The notes under the pieces: model-generated | What the model was told of the DNA's origin: nothing | The model's database searches: none | What the model saw: only the letters and a program-made list of their open reading frames with translations | In this document: positions 32,754 to 44,215 of the stretch, piece by piece | How positions within the stretch are numbered: the stretch's first letter is position 1 | Layout of the letters: the number at the start of each line of letters is the position of its first letter | DNA from: Ascoidea asiatica | Taxonomy: Eukaryota; Ascomycota; Saccharomycetes; Ascoideales; Ascoideaceae | Direction of reading: 5' to 3' | Assembly (NCBI GenBank): GCA_001600695.1 | Contig: BCKQ01000002.1 | Coordinates: 1-64,000, forward strand | DNA length: 64,000 bases | Position numbers and translations under genes: made by a program

Positions 32754-34930
32754 TTTTTGAAAACTGAATTTTACTATGAAATTAGGTACTCAATAATATT
32801 ATATTTAATTATCGTTATGGGAAGAAATTAAAGAAAGGAAGAAAAAACAAATTGATTAAAGTATTTGAAATTTTTTCTATTTTTTTATAAAGAAATATAA
32901 AAAATTTAGTAGGAGAAAATTATTTTGAATAGTATTGTTAAAAAAGAATGACTGATAGTTAATTTGTATGTTTTATAAAATAATTTATAAAAGTATTATA
33001 CAATATATTTACCGGAAAACAATATTAATCAACTAGAATTTAATAGAGATTTAGATATATATATAATCCATAAAAAAAGATGGGAAATAGAAGAATTTAA
33101 ATATTTATATAAATTTCAAAAAAAGGGCTGGAATGAAATTCCAGGTCGAAAAAAGTTTACGTTTCAAAATGCAAAAGTAAATTGATAGTACGCTAACAAT
33201 AATATTCGGTGTGTAAGAAGTACGTATGTTTGAATAAATGAATGGAATTTAGATTGAAAATACTCGCACTATCAAGTACAGATAGTATAATTTGTAACAA
33301 CAAAAGAATAATAAATTTGTACGGATATCATTAGAATACATAGGAGGTCAGTTAAAGATTAAGGAAAAAGCAAATGGGTTTAAATTAACATTTTGAATAC
33401 TTTTTTTCCTAGTGATACCTTGAAAATAATAATTCATTTCATTATTTCACTAAGTAAAAAATAATACGTACACTACAAGTTGAGAAAAAGGCTTCTGATT
33501 TTTCCAAAGCCCAAATAAAAAGCAACTTATAAAGAGACTTTTCACGGATTTCTTTTAATTTTTTAATTAATATTCCCCATGTGGGAAATATAAAAGCTGT
33601 TTTTTTATAAGCTTAAATGATTCAATTAAAAACCTTCATAATTCTATTTTCTATGCGGTCATACCAATACCAATACATTATCTACACGTAGTATTTTGTA
33701 AAGAATAAGAAAAGAGATTTAGCTCAAATTGCAAGGAGATCGATTCCTTTTGTTCACTTGATAAAACTTTGGATGATAAGCTTACAATTTCGTATTGGCA
33801 AACAGCTTCACGTTCTCTTTCACGCCAGTGATAAAGTTAACGGTACCTTTATTTTAATTGTCTCTTCTGGGCATTAATCGTTTGAATCAGGAATCTTAAC
33901 TCAACATGTTCCACATTTAGTAAAAACGGTTATATGCAGGAACGCAAAACAACACCTCAGAGCACATAATTTACAAAAACAAATATGTACACAACGGCAT
34001 AAGGCTAATTTTCAATAAGAACGCCACATTAAGAATCCTGGCTAGACTTTGAGTGTGGCGGGTAACAGATTTTCTAAGCCTAGATTCAGAGGCTTAAAGT
34101 TTCGGAAGAAAGCATTGGAGGAGGTTCCGTGCCTGGCAATTGACAAAACTTTTCCCAAGCCAAGTTCACCCATAAAAATTTATAAATCATTTGTCGGCTT
34201 CACGCTTGCGGCTTTTGAGCCCCGGGCTGTTGTTAATGCGGCAGAGATCTGCATTTATAACCGGCATCTTATGGGGAGCAAGCCATAAACACATTTCATA
34301 ACCCGGCTTTTGCAATGGAATTATAAATCAGGCTTTTCTCTTGAGTTTTTAAATGCCGGGAAAATAAACTTAGTCACGTTTATAGTCACGTTTACAGTTA
34401 CAATTTTAGTCACGCTATTTGTATGTAACTTTCTGTCACTTGTTGGTGTCATGTCGCGTCTCGTGTATGCTTCTGGCTTTGGAAAGAGTTCAATTCTTGT
34501 CCTAAATCTTAGTGAGCTAACTGTTAACTGTCAACATAATAATACGTAATCCAATACTGTAGCTTTACTGTTTGTATGTTAACTATTAATTTTGATATTT
34601 CTAACCTACTGTAACTTTAGTTAGAATGAAGAGAATCTGTTTTTACGTAAGTTCCTTAATCACATTAGAAAAATAAGTAAAAAAAGACAAAATGAGATGA
34701 TTTGATTATTTTGATAACTTTTATAACTTAACTAATAATATTAAGATAATTAGTTTTTATTTTCTTTTATTATTATCATCATAATACTGTTTTTGATAAT
34801 ATCTTACAAAATTTTATAAATTTATCGAATTAATTTACTTTTCAAAGTATGAATTTTTCATTCATAAGCTGATACAATTTATCTTTCCCATGATATTTTA
34901 TTTCACCACTTTTTTAAAATTTAGCTAACT
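32754..34930. promoter_or_regulatory. 2.2-kb divergent region between GH17 gene and MNN1-like paralog 4
   Basis: AT-rich close to the GH17 start and close to the ATG at 34931. The central part (about 33640-34560) has more G and C and several CCGGC-type motifs but no credible gene. The 12-bp sequence TAGTCACGTTTA occurs twice in tandem at 34371-34394, with a third TAGTCACG at 34407-34414, about 520-560 bp upstream of paralog 4. Such clustered copies may be a regulatory element; the factor is unknown. Confidence 0.4.
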
Positions 34931-37189
34931 ATGCATTATAATTTATGTTATCCAAATATTGTTTCAAGAAGAATAAAAAAAGTAAATATTTTTTTTTTAA
35001 TTTTCATTTTTATAATTATCAATTTTCATATTTTCTATAATGAATACAAAGTCTCTGAATATTATAATAAATATGATAATTTCATTTCTAATCTAAAAAT
35101 TCCAATAAATGAAAATCATATTAACTCTATTGATGATTTGAACTCTAATTTTAAAAATAATCAGAACATTCAAAGTAATCAGAACATAGTTTTCTCCTCT
35201 CAAAATTATACCAAAATTTATGATTATTTATTCAACTCTAAAAAAATCAATTTATCAAAATTTAAAAACTTATCTTTAGATGAAAAATGTAATATTTATT
35301 TTGATGAATTATATCAATATAATCCAAATTGGAGATTACCCAATTTCAAATCCTTTGAATATGATAGAGAAATCATTGAGAAAGATAAATTTATCAAAAA
35401 TCAAATGGATGACTTAATAAATGAAATCAGCCAAAATCCTGATAATCAGGATTTAAAAAATATTGATCAAGACTTAAGAAAAAAAAAATTAAGTGAATAT
35501 GCTGATGAACAATTACCTTTAAATTTATTGGCAGAAGAAAAAATAATCGATTCAATTAATCATATCAGAGTTTTTGGTAAATGCTTTTTAGATTATAAGA
35601 ATCAATCTCATAAAAAAAAATTCAAAAAAATTTATTCAAAATTTAATAATAATAAAAGCTTCAAAGCTATCAATTCAATCTCAGAAATTGATTCATGTTT
35701 GAATACTGAACAAAGATTATTTCCTTGGCTTTCAGGAAAATTACCAACAATCAAAGATTGGAATGGTAACTATTTATCTTTTCCTTTGATAATCCCTTCA
35801 TTTTCGAAATCAATTAACCCAATTTCAGCTGAACAATCTTATTCAAATGATGTTCAAAAAAAAATAGTTAAAAGATCCAATAGAAAAAATTGTTTTCTGA
35901 GAGACTTACAAGATTCTTTTTTCGGAAAAGGTATAGTAATTTCGACTTCTGATGATTTTTCAAATGACTTAAAAGGTCTTATAAAAGTTTTAAGAACTTT
36001 GGGAAATACTTTACCTATTCAAATTGTGCATAAAGGCGATTTAAGTGATTCAAACATAAAAAATTTAATTTACTTAGCAAGAGATGACTTAAATTCATTA
36101 AAACCAAAAAACGGCCAGCCAATTTATTATCAAAATAATTTTAACCATTACCATAATCATCAATTAGCTTTAGATTTTCCAAAACAGGATATATATTTTG
36201 TTAACGTTAAAAATTGTATTTCTAACGAATTTAATGAATTTTTTGAAGGTTTTGCTAACAAATTATTAGCTGTTTTATTCAATTCTTTTGAGGAAATGTT
36301 ACTAATGGATACTGATACAGTTCCATTTGTTGATCCTGCAGAATTTTTTCATTTAAATGGTTATATTGATAAAGGAGCATATTTTTTCAAGGATAGAGAA
36401 TATGAGTTAAAGTTTGAGTATCAATCTGACATTGATTTTTTCAAAAAACTAATGCCAAATAATTTAGATAATTATCTTTTTGATATACCTTTAGTAACTT
36501 CATATACCTTAGATAATAGATTTATGTCTGGATTCAGACATTTGATGGAAAGTGGTGTAGTTGTTCTAAACAAAAAGAAGCATTTTACAAGTATTTTAAA
36601 TAGCTGCTATATTCAAGCAATAAAGCCTATCATGGATAGATTATGGGGTGAGAAAGAATTGTTTTGGTTAAGTTCTTCAATTTTAGGTAATGAAAATTAC
36701 ATATTTAATACAATTGGCGCTGTTTCAATTGGAACATTATCTTTACCAGAGGAAAGACCTGGGTCTGCATCAAGACAAGTATGTTCAACTCATCCTGGTC
36801 ATGTCAGTGGAGAGGATTTAAGAACTTTACTATGGATTAATTCTGGTTTTAAAACCTGCAAAAAATTAGAAACAGAGAAGGATGATATCAATAAAGAACT
36901 TTATAAAGACAAATATTCTTCGGTTGAAGAGTTAAAATCATTATATGAGTCTCCATTAAAAATAACAGGAGCTATAATTCCACCTGATGCATCAAATGAA
37001 TTTTTAAATGATCAAGGTGAACCGTCAAGAGGCTGGAGAATGTTTGATTATTGTAATGGGTATTTGTGGTGTGCTTTCAATGTTGCTGGGGGTAGAGTAG
37101 ATGACCCCAAAGCAAATGGGAAAGTAATCGAATATGACTTACAAGAACAAACCTTTTTTGACTTTTTAGGAAACATTTGGATTGGATGA
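34931..37189 (+). CDS. MNN1-like alpha-1,3-mannosyltransferase, paralog 4
   Basis: A 752-residue type II membrane protein with a membrane segment at about 19-36, a short stem rich in Asn/Lys, and a catalytic domain whose DXD motif reads LMDTDT (aspartates 460 and 462). 'WGEKELFWLSSS', 'GNENY', 'CSTHPGH', 'LLWINSGFKTCK' and 'YLWCAF' follow. It is the shortest of the four copies and has no acidic insertion. The ATG is at 34931 and there is no intron. Convergent with MRPL24, about 180 bp apart, with a TA repeat in the gap. Confidence 0.93.
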   Translation: MHYNLCYPNIVSRRIKKVNIFFLIFIFIIINFHIFYNEYKVSEYYNKYDNFISNLKIPINENHINSIDDLNSNFKNNQNIQSNQNIVFSSQNYTKIYDYLFNSKKINLSKFKNLSLDEKCNIYFDELYQYNPNWRLPNFKSFEYDREIIEKDKFIKNQMDDLINEISQNPDNQDLKNIDQDLRKKKLSEYADEQLPLNLLAEEKIIDSINHIRVFGKCFLDYKNQSHKKKFKKIYSKFNNNKSFKAINSISEIDSCLNTEQRLFPWLSGKLPTIKDWNGNYLSFPLIIPSFSKSINPISAEQSYSNDVQKKIVKRSNRKNCFLRDLQDSFFGKGIVISTSDDFSNDLKGLIKVLRTLGNTLPIQIVHKGDLSDSNIKNLIYLARDDLNSLKPKNGQPIYYQNNFNHYHNHQLALDFPKQDIYFVNVKNCISNEFNEFFEGFANKLLAVLFNSFEEMLLMDTDTVPFVDPAEFFHLNGYIDKGAYFFKDREYELKFEYQSDIDFFKKLMPNNLDNYLFDIPLVTSYTLDNRFMSGFRHLMESGVVVLNKKKHFTSILNSCYIQAIKPIMDRLWGEKELFWLSSSILGNENYIFNTIGAVSIGTLSLPEERPGSASRQVCSTHPGHVSGEDLRTLLWINSGFKTCKKLETEKDDINKELYKDKYSSVEELKSLYESPLKITGAIIPPDASNEFLNDQGEPSRGWRMFDYCNGYLWCAFNVAGGRVDDPKANGKVIEYDLQEQTFFDFLGNIWIG

Positions 37190-37301
37190 ATTAAACGTAT
37201 GATTAATAAAACATATTCTTTCTGGTAGTATTCGATGAAAATTGACGTAACTTTTCAAAAGAGTCTTTTACCATCTTTATTATATATAACATATCATGTA
37301 A

Positions 37302-37324
37302 TTATATATATATATATATATATA
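37302..37324. repeat. TA dinucleotide repeat
   Basis: About eleven TA units between two convergent 3' ends. TA-rich elements of this kind also serve as yeast 3'-end processing signals, so it may have that role here. Confidence 0.85.
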
Positions 37325-37370
37325 CAAGGAGATTTGAGAAATTTAACAGTGAATTTAATAGAAAATAAAT

Positions 37371-38156
37371 TCAAATGGTAATTTTCGAGAAATTATATTT
37401 ATATTTTTGTAATCTTTGTACCAAATCGGTAACTTCAGAATCTCTATAAGTTCTGATAAAATCAGTTAATTTGATTTTTGTTGTTTTATCTTTTTTTGTT
37501 TGATCAAAAAGTTCAAGTAAAAGTTTTCTTTTTCCAATAGTAATTTTTTTTTCCTGACCTTTTATATTTACTTTGAAATATACAGGATTTTTTGAGCCAT
37601 CCTTTTTATTTTCAACAACTTCAATACAGTTATTTGGAAGAGCAACATGTTGCTTTTTCAATAAAACCTTGTATCTTAATTTCCAACCTGTGGGACCTAA
37701 TTCTTTGATTCTAGCAGATTTATCCTTTATTAGATAATTATCTAGCCCACCTTCTTTTGCAATAGTTCTTAAAACACTCGATGTAACTTTAATAGACACA
37801 ACTTTATTCAAAACATCACTCCATAATTTTTTTCTATGAACATTTGGTAGCCATACTCTTTTAGTTTTTTTTTTAGATTCAGAAATTGAATTACCAGTTT
37901 TTATGAATTTTCCTCCATATAAACCTTTATTACTCTGCTTAAATATATTTGATTCACCATATTTATATTCAGGAAATCTTGGGGGACTTTTTGGAACAAA
38001 AGCACTTAATCTTTCTTGACCTACCTGAATAATTGGTTTTTTAGCTTGTTTTCTTGTTTCAATTAATTTCCAGGCTTTATTCAAATTAATAGAAGTTGAG
38101 AAAAAATGTTTGAAAAACAAAGTTGAGTGAGCAAAGTTTTTTGTAAGAAACACCAT
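37371..38156 (-). CDS. MRPL24: Mitochondrial large-subunit ribosomal protein bL28m
   Basis: A 261-residue protein. The N-terminus ([20 protein letters not shown]) is a mitochondrial targeting sequence. The bL28 core follows at about 75-145: '[12 protein letters not shown]', then '[20 protein letters not shown]' and '[19 protein letters not shown]', which match yeast Mrpl24/bL28m. The C-terminal 100 residues are a fungal-specific basic extension. ATG at 38156, no intron. Confidence 0.9.
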   Translation of the reverse strand: MVFLTKNFAHSTLFFKHFFSTSINLNKAWKLIETRKQAKKPIIQVGQERLSAFVPKSPPRFPEYKYGESNIFKQSNKGLYGGKFIKTGNSISESKKKTKRVWLPNVHRKKLWSDVLNKVVSIKVTSSVLRTIAKEGGLDNYLIKDKSARIKELGPTGWKLRYKVLLKKQHVALPNNCIEVVENKKDGSKNPVYFKVNIKGQEKKITIGKRKLLLELFDQTKKDKTTKIKLTDFIRTYRDSEVTDLVQRLQKYKYNFSKITI

Positions 38157-38922
38157 TTTAAACTAAATCAGTTTATTTTTAATATATATTTCAGTAAGAG
38201 TGAACTGATTTCTTGAATATAAGTTTTAAATCTAATAAATATTATTTTATTATAATTGAAATTTATTAAATATTCATTTCTTACTGTCAATAGCGGTTCA
38301 AAATTAATTTTCGAACTAACTAAAGAAGCAAAGTTACCCTGTGTATAAAAGGCATTGAAAAAGGTAAACACCTGACCAGATCTGCCTGAGTAAAGACAAC
38401 GCAGGAAATTAGCAGTCAAAATCCCGTTTCCAGCTGTCAAAATTGAAAAATGGAAACAAACCTAGCACAAGAAGCACAAGAAGCAAAAAATCCCAAATCA
38501 GCTTGAAAAGAGAAAATCAACTTTCAGCAGATACCTGGATAGAAATGCTGCTGATCACTCAGAAAGAGTTTCTTATGAACCATTGCAACTCTTCGCACCT
38601 GCTGCTTAATGGCCATGATTTATACAATTGAGACAATGAATCTGAAACTTGAGCCAACAGAATTAGTAGAAATGTTTAAGGCTTTGAGACTCCATTTTTT
38701 CTGATGACACAAAAGATAGGACGGGAAGCACAAACTATATCAGTGGAATTACTGGTACATGGTGTTTTTTCCTTTTTACAGATATTCTGATTGCTATTTC
38801 AACTCATTGTTAATAGTAGTATTAAAATTTAAAAGAATATTCAAGCTTACTTGCTGAATATATTCAATAGATTCTGAAATATTCAAAGGTTCAACAATGA
38901 AAATTATAAATATCTGCTATAT
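38157..38922. promoter_or_regulatory. Divergent region between MRPL24 and an unknown gene
   Basis: 766 bp. AT-rich near MRPL24, with a mixed-composition core at about 38280-38480. Short chance open frames only; no RNA gene recognised. Confidence 0.4.
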
Positions 38923-41173
38923 ATGGATTCAACTAGTTTTAATATAAAATTGCATACTTATCCTTCAGCTGATTCAAAGGATTTTACTAATATACCAATG
39001 CCTCTACCAATTTCTAGCTCAAATTATATCGATCATAAATCAGACAAATATTTAAATTCAAATTCTCAACTCAATACTTTTATTGAATCAAATTCAATAA
39101 ACTTAAATTCTTCGAAAAATCTACTTTCCAAAAAATTATTACCATTAAAACTCGTTTCAACACAAAAATCACTCAAGAATAATAAATCTTTAAAGAATTT
39201 ACCAGCTAAAAACTCTTTAAATTCTCCCCTTATTAGTAACTTTTATATAAATTTCAAAAGCCCTTTTAATATCAGTTGTTCAATCAATGAAGAAGAAAGT
39301 TTTACAGATTGTAACAATAAAAATGGTAGTAATGATAATAATGTAAACAACAGCATCAATGGTAATAGTGATACTTTAAATTCTGGAAATAATAATGGTG
39401 ATATTGACTACCACAATAACTTTTCATCAGAAAAAGATATAATTATACCTATTTTGAATTCCGCAGTTGATGATACTCCAGACAAAATTGTTTCAGCTAA
39501 TAATTCAATGGAATCTATAATATGTGATACTTTAACTCCATGCAAAATTAATATTATCAATACTTCTAACTCGAATAATAGCTCCATTTTTGAATCTTTC
39601 ATCAATGGTAAAAATGATTTGTCTGCAACTAATTTGGCGTTACTCCCAAAAAATTTCAATGAAATTGATTTTCCGATTAAATTTGATTCTTTTAATCCGG
39701 TAAAAGAAGTTTCTCCAAATGTAGAGATTAAAGGTATTTATGCACTATTCATTTATTTTTTTTCTAAATATTAAAAATATACTAATAAAATTAATTTCAA
39801 TATTTTAAAGCTTTAGAGGATAAAATTTTTGAACCAAACCATAGGCCATCATCTTCTGCTTTACCCTTTTTTTGTTTGGATTCAGATACAGAATACCTGA
39901 TTAATTCATGCAATTTCCCTAACCCAGGTACCAAAGCTTTATATGATGAAAAAATAAACGAAGAGAAATCTAAAGAACAATTTATTCCAGAAAAGTTATC
40001 AAGCGATAATTGGAAAACCTTTTTGGCATCGAAGCTTGATTTAAATGATAATTATGAATACTGTGCAAAAATCAAAGTTCCTGAATCTTGCGCCTTAGTT
40101 AAAAGATCAAATACTATAACAGAGGTTTTGCAGCTTTCAGAAGAGAAAGAAAAAGAGAAACAAAACCATAATCAATCTGAAACTTTCACCCAACATCAAA
40201 ATTCCGGAAGTCCAATTAAATTGAGAAATAAACCGAAACATTCAATCAAAAAAAAAAAAAAAAAAAAAAAAAGAAAGGAAAAGAGCTTGAAAACGAGTAG
40301 GAGGAAGAGAAATGGAGATGCTAACAGGCAAGAAGATACATTTACTAGGAATTTAGCTATAGAGAACAATGAATCCAAATATGTCATTGAGGATAAGAAG
40401 AAAAGCAAAGCAAAAAATCTGGTTCATGATTGTGAAAAAAGAAAGCATAAGCAAAAAGGAAAAAATAATTGCGAGAAAAAACTGGATATTAAAAATAATA
40501 TTAATAATGATATCAAAAATGGTACCAAATATGATTTAAAAAAGGCAAATTTAAGTAAACATGAAAGCGAGATTAACTCTTTAGGTAAATCCTTTTATAA
40601 TGAAGATAATGAAGATAATGTAAATAAGAAAAAAGAAGCAAGGAGCTCTGATTGCGCATTTTCCTCTTATGAAAAAATCATTGTAGATTATGATCTTCCA
40701 GCTGTGGATAACTCTAAAATGTTTACTGATTCTATAAGTGGAAGTGAAAAGTTTTTATCGAATGCCAGAGATAAAAACAATTTGAAGTTTGAAGAAAAGA
40801 CTAATAAAATTAGTTCATTTTTGGGTATGGAATTAGAAAAATTCTTTAGTAAAAAAGATGTTGCTGATGAAACTTCCTCAATATCAAGTGGAAGGTTTTG
40901 TGAGTCGATAAGAAATGGATGGAATTCTTTAATGTCTAGTGCAAATAAGACTAATATTAATATTTCTAAAATTAATAATACTAATGAAGATAATAAGGAA
41001 AAGGAAACGAAAAAGTCACCTTCAAGATTTTTTACCATAAGAGATACACCATTTACTGGAATTATGCATAGATTTTCACCCAATGCTTCTTGTTCCAAAA
41101 CTTTTGCTGTTGATAACAATTTATTTGGAGAAAAGAATCCCTTTTACGATTATAGTACAGAAAATACTACTAC

Positions 41174-41272
<99 letters not shown>

Positions 41273-41393
41273 TNAAAATGAAAATAATTTAGGAGAAAAG
41301 GATCTGGACTATATAAATAAAAATTTGAAGGGTAAAAGTAGTTTCAAAAGAAGATTTGATTTTTGTAAAAGACTATTCCCTTTACCTTCCTAA
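38923..41393 (+). CDS. Unknown spliced gene, Lys- and Asn-rich protein
   Basis: Two exons, 38923-39733 and 39811-41393, joined across a 77-bp intron with donor GTATTT, branch site TACTAAT and acceptor AAG. The reading frame continues exactly across the junction, giving about 797 residues. The N-terminal part is Ser/Asn-rich, the middle is strongly basic with a run of eight lysines coded by A-tract 40248-40272 and further Lys/Arg-rich stretches that look like nuclear or nucleolar signals, and near the C-terminus lies a long poly-Asn run followed by a basic end ('FKRRFDFCKRLFPLPS'). I recognise no domain. One base in the poly-Asn run is undetermined (n at 41274), so the true length is uncertain. 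Confidence 0.78.
41173..41276. repeat. AAT trinucleotide repeat with an ambiguous base
   Basis: About 33 AAT units coding for poly-asparagine near the end of the unknown Lys/Asn-rich gene. The single n of the window is at 41274, at the 3' edge of the array, a sign that reads disagreed or the repeat was collapsed during assembly. Confidence 0.95.
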
Positions 41394-41953
41394 AATTGAT
41401 AATTGAATCCATTTTCGCTTTTCAATTTTTTAATTAAGTCTTTCATTTATTTATTTACTAACTTATTTATTTGTATATTTTTTTAATCTTTCATCTGGTA
41501 GGCACAGTTACTACTCTAGGACAGCATTGTAAATATATTCGGCCACTTTTGGGTTTATTCTGCTAACTTTTGGAAGTAGGGCATGTGACTCATATTACGG
41601 CAAAATTCAAAGAGGAAGATTTTTACGGATTTCGATGCTACCAGCGGTGAGTCACGAGACTTTTGGAGGAAAGTTTTTCAGTGCGTAAAAAGGTCTGTGA
41701 GTATGAGTGAAAGACTGAGAGAGAGAGAGGGTGAGTTGAGAGAAGGAAGAAAAAAGGAAATAAAGGAAAGAAAGGAAAGTGTGGAAACTTTGCTGTTAGA
41801 TCCATCCACTTTGGTTTTACTATCAGATCATACCCATTTTTATATTTCACTTAAAGCTTGACTAACTAAATTAGAAATAAGCTATTTCTTCTTCATATTT
41901 AGTAAGTCTTCTACTTATTAATCAATACCTGCTTTTATATTTGGTAATTTACA
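41394..41953. promoter_or_regulatory. Upstream region of SUI3 with a purine tract
   Basis: 560 bp. Positions about 41700-41785 on the plus strand form a nearly pure purine tract with GAGAGA and GGAAA units, about 170-250 bp upstream of the SUI3 ATG. Poly-purine tracts often mark nucleosome-poor promoters of highly expressed yeast genes. An extra mixed-composition segment lies at 41500-41650. Confidence 0.5.
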
Positions 41954-42739
41954 ATGGGGCCTGTTGAAACAACAACTCCTGAACCTGTTTCTAAAGATAT
42001 AATTGACTTAGAGGCTAATGATAAAGTGCTTAATCCAGATTCTGAATTCCTAGATAAAAAAAAAAAAAAGAAGAAGAAGAAGTCTTCTCCTATTGTGGAT
42101 GAAGCCACTGATCTTGTAGCTGACTTAAATTTAGAGAAAAAGAAAAAGAAAAAAAAAACTAGTAAAAAATCTGAAAAATCAGATTTTGATAAAGAATTAG
42201 AACAATTTGGCGGTTTAAAAGAATCTTCACCTGATGAAATCGATTCAATTGCAAAAGAAATTGGCTTACCATATGATAAATTATTGAACAGATTCTTTGA
42301 TATTTTGAGAAAAAACAATCCTGAATTAAGTGGTGATAGATCTGCTGTAAAACTTAAGATTCCTCCTCCAAAAATGGAAAGAGAAAGTAAAAAAACTGCT
42401 TTTGCTAACTTGGAAGAAATTTGTGAGAAATTGAAAAGACCTTCTGATCATGTTATTCAATTTTTATTTGCAGAATTGGGTACTTCTGGTTCTATTGATG
42501 GTCAAAAAAGATTAATTATTAAAGGTAAATTTTTGCAAAGACAGATTGAACAAATTTTGAAAAGATATATTATAGAATATGTTACTTGCAAAACTTGTAA
42601 AAGTTATAATACAACTTTGAGAAAAGAAAGTTCAAATAGATTGTTATTTTTAGTTTGTAATATTTGTGGTTCAACAAGGTCTGTTACTTCAATTAAAACT
42701 GGTTATCAAGCTCATGTTGGAAGAAGAAAGAAAATGTAA
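41954..42739 (+). CDS. SUI3: Translation initiation factor eIF2 beta
   Basis: A 261-residue eIF2 beta subunit, part of the ternary complex that brings initiator tRNA to the 40S ribosome. The N-terminal half has two poly-lysine boxes (coded by A-rich tracts near 42056-42080 and 42135-42160), which bind eIF5 and eIF2B epsilon. S. cerevisiae Sui3 has three such boxes. The C-terminal domain is well conserved and ends in a C2-C2 zinc finger with cysteines 212, 215, 235 and 238 and the end '[16 protein letters not shown]'. ATG at 41954, no intron. Neighbour of YAR1, as in S. cerevisiae (YPL237W and YPL239W), but in the convergent orientation here. Confidence 0.95.
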   Translation: MGPVETTTPEPVSKDIIDLEANDKVLNPDSEFLDKKKKKKKKKSSPIVDEATDLVADLNLEKKKKKKKTSKKSEKSDFDKELEQFGGLKESSPDEIDSIAKEIGLPYDKLLNRFFDILRKNNPELSGDRSAVKLKIPPPKMERESKKTAFANLEEICEKLKRPSDHVIQFLFAELGTSGSIDGQKRLIIKGKFLQRQIEQILKRYIIEYVTCKTCKSYNTTLRKESSNRLLFLVCNICGSTRSVTSIKTGYQAHVGRRKKM

Positions 42740-42886
42740 TGTCTTTCAAAACCACTTATATTTTAAGTCTGTATATCATTATATTATTTATCACTCAGAA
42801 TTATGTAACTTAAATAAGTGTTATTTTAATATTTTTCAGTGAACATATTAAATATAAAAATATACAATTCTTTTAATAAATAAAAC

Positions 42887-42917
<31 letters not shown>

Positions 42918-43041
42918 TATGTATATTTTGAAAAAACTCTGGACTGTGTAAAACTAATGTTTTACCTCAAGTTTTATTAATATATTTTCTACTTGATCCA
43001 TCACTACCAAAAAAAACCTTACTACTCTCATATTTATAAAT
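42740..43041. other. Convergent spacer with TA repeat
   Basis: 302 bp between the ends of SUI3 and YAR1. A TA dinucleotide repeat lies at about 42887-42912. Nothing else. Confidence 0.7.
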
Positions 43042-43680
43042 TCATTTCAAATTCAAATTTTCAGTACTCTCAGATAAACTTTTTACTGGCTCTTCATCTT
43101 GAGCTAATGCTTTTTTTTTTGTCAATTCTTTTTCAACTTTGATATTTTCTTTTGTGATTTCACTAATTTCTTTTCCCGGGTTAAACTCTGGTTCTTTACC
43201 ATGTTCTAAGTCCTTTTGAGCTTCTTGTTCAAAAGTAGAGGCATAACTTTTTAAATAATAATCCACAACTTCTGTTTTATCATTATTTTCTGCTTCGAAA
43301 ATACAATCATGTTTTGCACCATTAATTTCAAATGGGTTTGCCTTGAATTCTTCACATAATAATTTGACTGTTTCTAAATGTCCATTATAAGATGCCCAAT
43401 GTAATGCTGTATTCCCTGATTCATTTCTAGCATTTAAAAGTTCCTTCTGTTTAGCTATATCATCTGATAAAAGATTCAATAAAAAGTTAACAACTTCAGT
43501 AAATCCATTGGCTGCTGCCATATGAACAGGCGTAGAAAAATTAAATTCATCTTTCATGGAAACTAGTAAATTGTGATCAACCTCTTCAAATATTTCTTCT
43601 AGTTCTTTAAGATCGCCACATCTGGCATCATATATTATAACATCAATTTCCTCTTGAGTAAGGCTTGTTTGCTTGACCAT
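43042..43680 (-). CDS. YAR1: Ankyrin-repeat chaperone of ribosomal protein uS3
   Basis: A 212-residue protein; the first ATG is at 43680 (the frame stays open further upstream but without another ATG). Yar1 is the dedicated chaperone that escorts newly made Rps3 (uS3) to the nucleus. Ankyrin repeats span about 12-130: 'DARCGDLKELEEIF', 'TPVHMAAANGFTEVVNFLL', 'NTALHWASYNGHLETVKLL', then 'HDCIFEAENNDKTEVVDYYL', which follow the S. cerevisiae protein closely. The C-terminus is charged and disordered. Divergent from RTP1 with 440 bp between them. Confidence 0.93.
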   Translation of the reverse strand: MVKQTSLTQEEIDVIIYDARCGDLKELEEIFEEVDHNLLVSMKDEFNFSTPVHMAAANGFTEVVNFLLNLLSDDIAKQKELLNARNESGNTALHWASYNGHLETVKLLCEEFKANPFEINGAKHDCIFEAENNDKTEVVDYYLKSYASTFEQEAQKDLEHGKEPEFNPGKEISEITKENIKVEKELTKKKALAQDEEPVKSLSESTENLNLK

Positions 43681-44120
43681 TTTCCTTAATAAAAACTTGG
43701 TTATTTTATGCTCATTATGAAAGTAAACTTTTTTTTTCACATATAAAATTATACTTTAGTACGTACCAGTTTTGATTTTTTATTTTGATTTTTCTGTTTT
43801 GAAAAATGGAAAATCAAAATTTTATTTTTTTTATTTTTTTGAATTTTTTGGTTGTTTGTTACTCATTACCCGTCTCATCCTTAATGGTGGAATTTCAAAA
43901 TAATTGACCTTATTATATTATTTTGTAGAGAATTCATATTGAATTAACTTTTAGTGATATTAAACTATTTTCAAAAACCTTTATTTTTAATATTATTATA
44001 AAGCAACCAAAAATCAGAATCGTAAATTTTTGAAGAACTTAATCAATTTTTTCATTTCATTTGAACAAGAATTTTATACATTATCAAACATATCTAAAAA
44101 GATTTTATTATTCCAATCCA
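43681..44120. promoter_or_regulatory. Divergent promoter between YAR1 and RTP1
   Basis: 440 bp of AT-rich sequence with long T-runs at 43820-43855. The reading frame of RTP1 is open back to 44061 without an ATG before 44121. Confidence 0.45.
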
Positions 44121-44166
44121 ATGAATCAGATTTTAAAGCATAATATCTATAAAAGTTTTACAAGAA

Positions 44167-44215
<49 letters not shown>

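Noticed and set aside
33720..33760. A-box/B-box-like pair (TTAGCTCAAATTG, then GATCGATTCC)
   Set aside because: The boxes are too close together for a tRNA and no cloverleaf can be drawn.
38168..38631. Two short ORFs between MRPL24 and the Lys/Asn-rich gene
   Set aside because: Opposite strands, overlap of promoter sequence, non-ATG or unsupported starts and no homology.
41935..42318. Antisense Phe/Ser-rich ORF over SUI3, and a similar one over RTP1/HSP90
   Set aside because: Shadow frames of lysine-rich or charged coding sequence; the sense genes are conserved.
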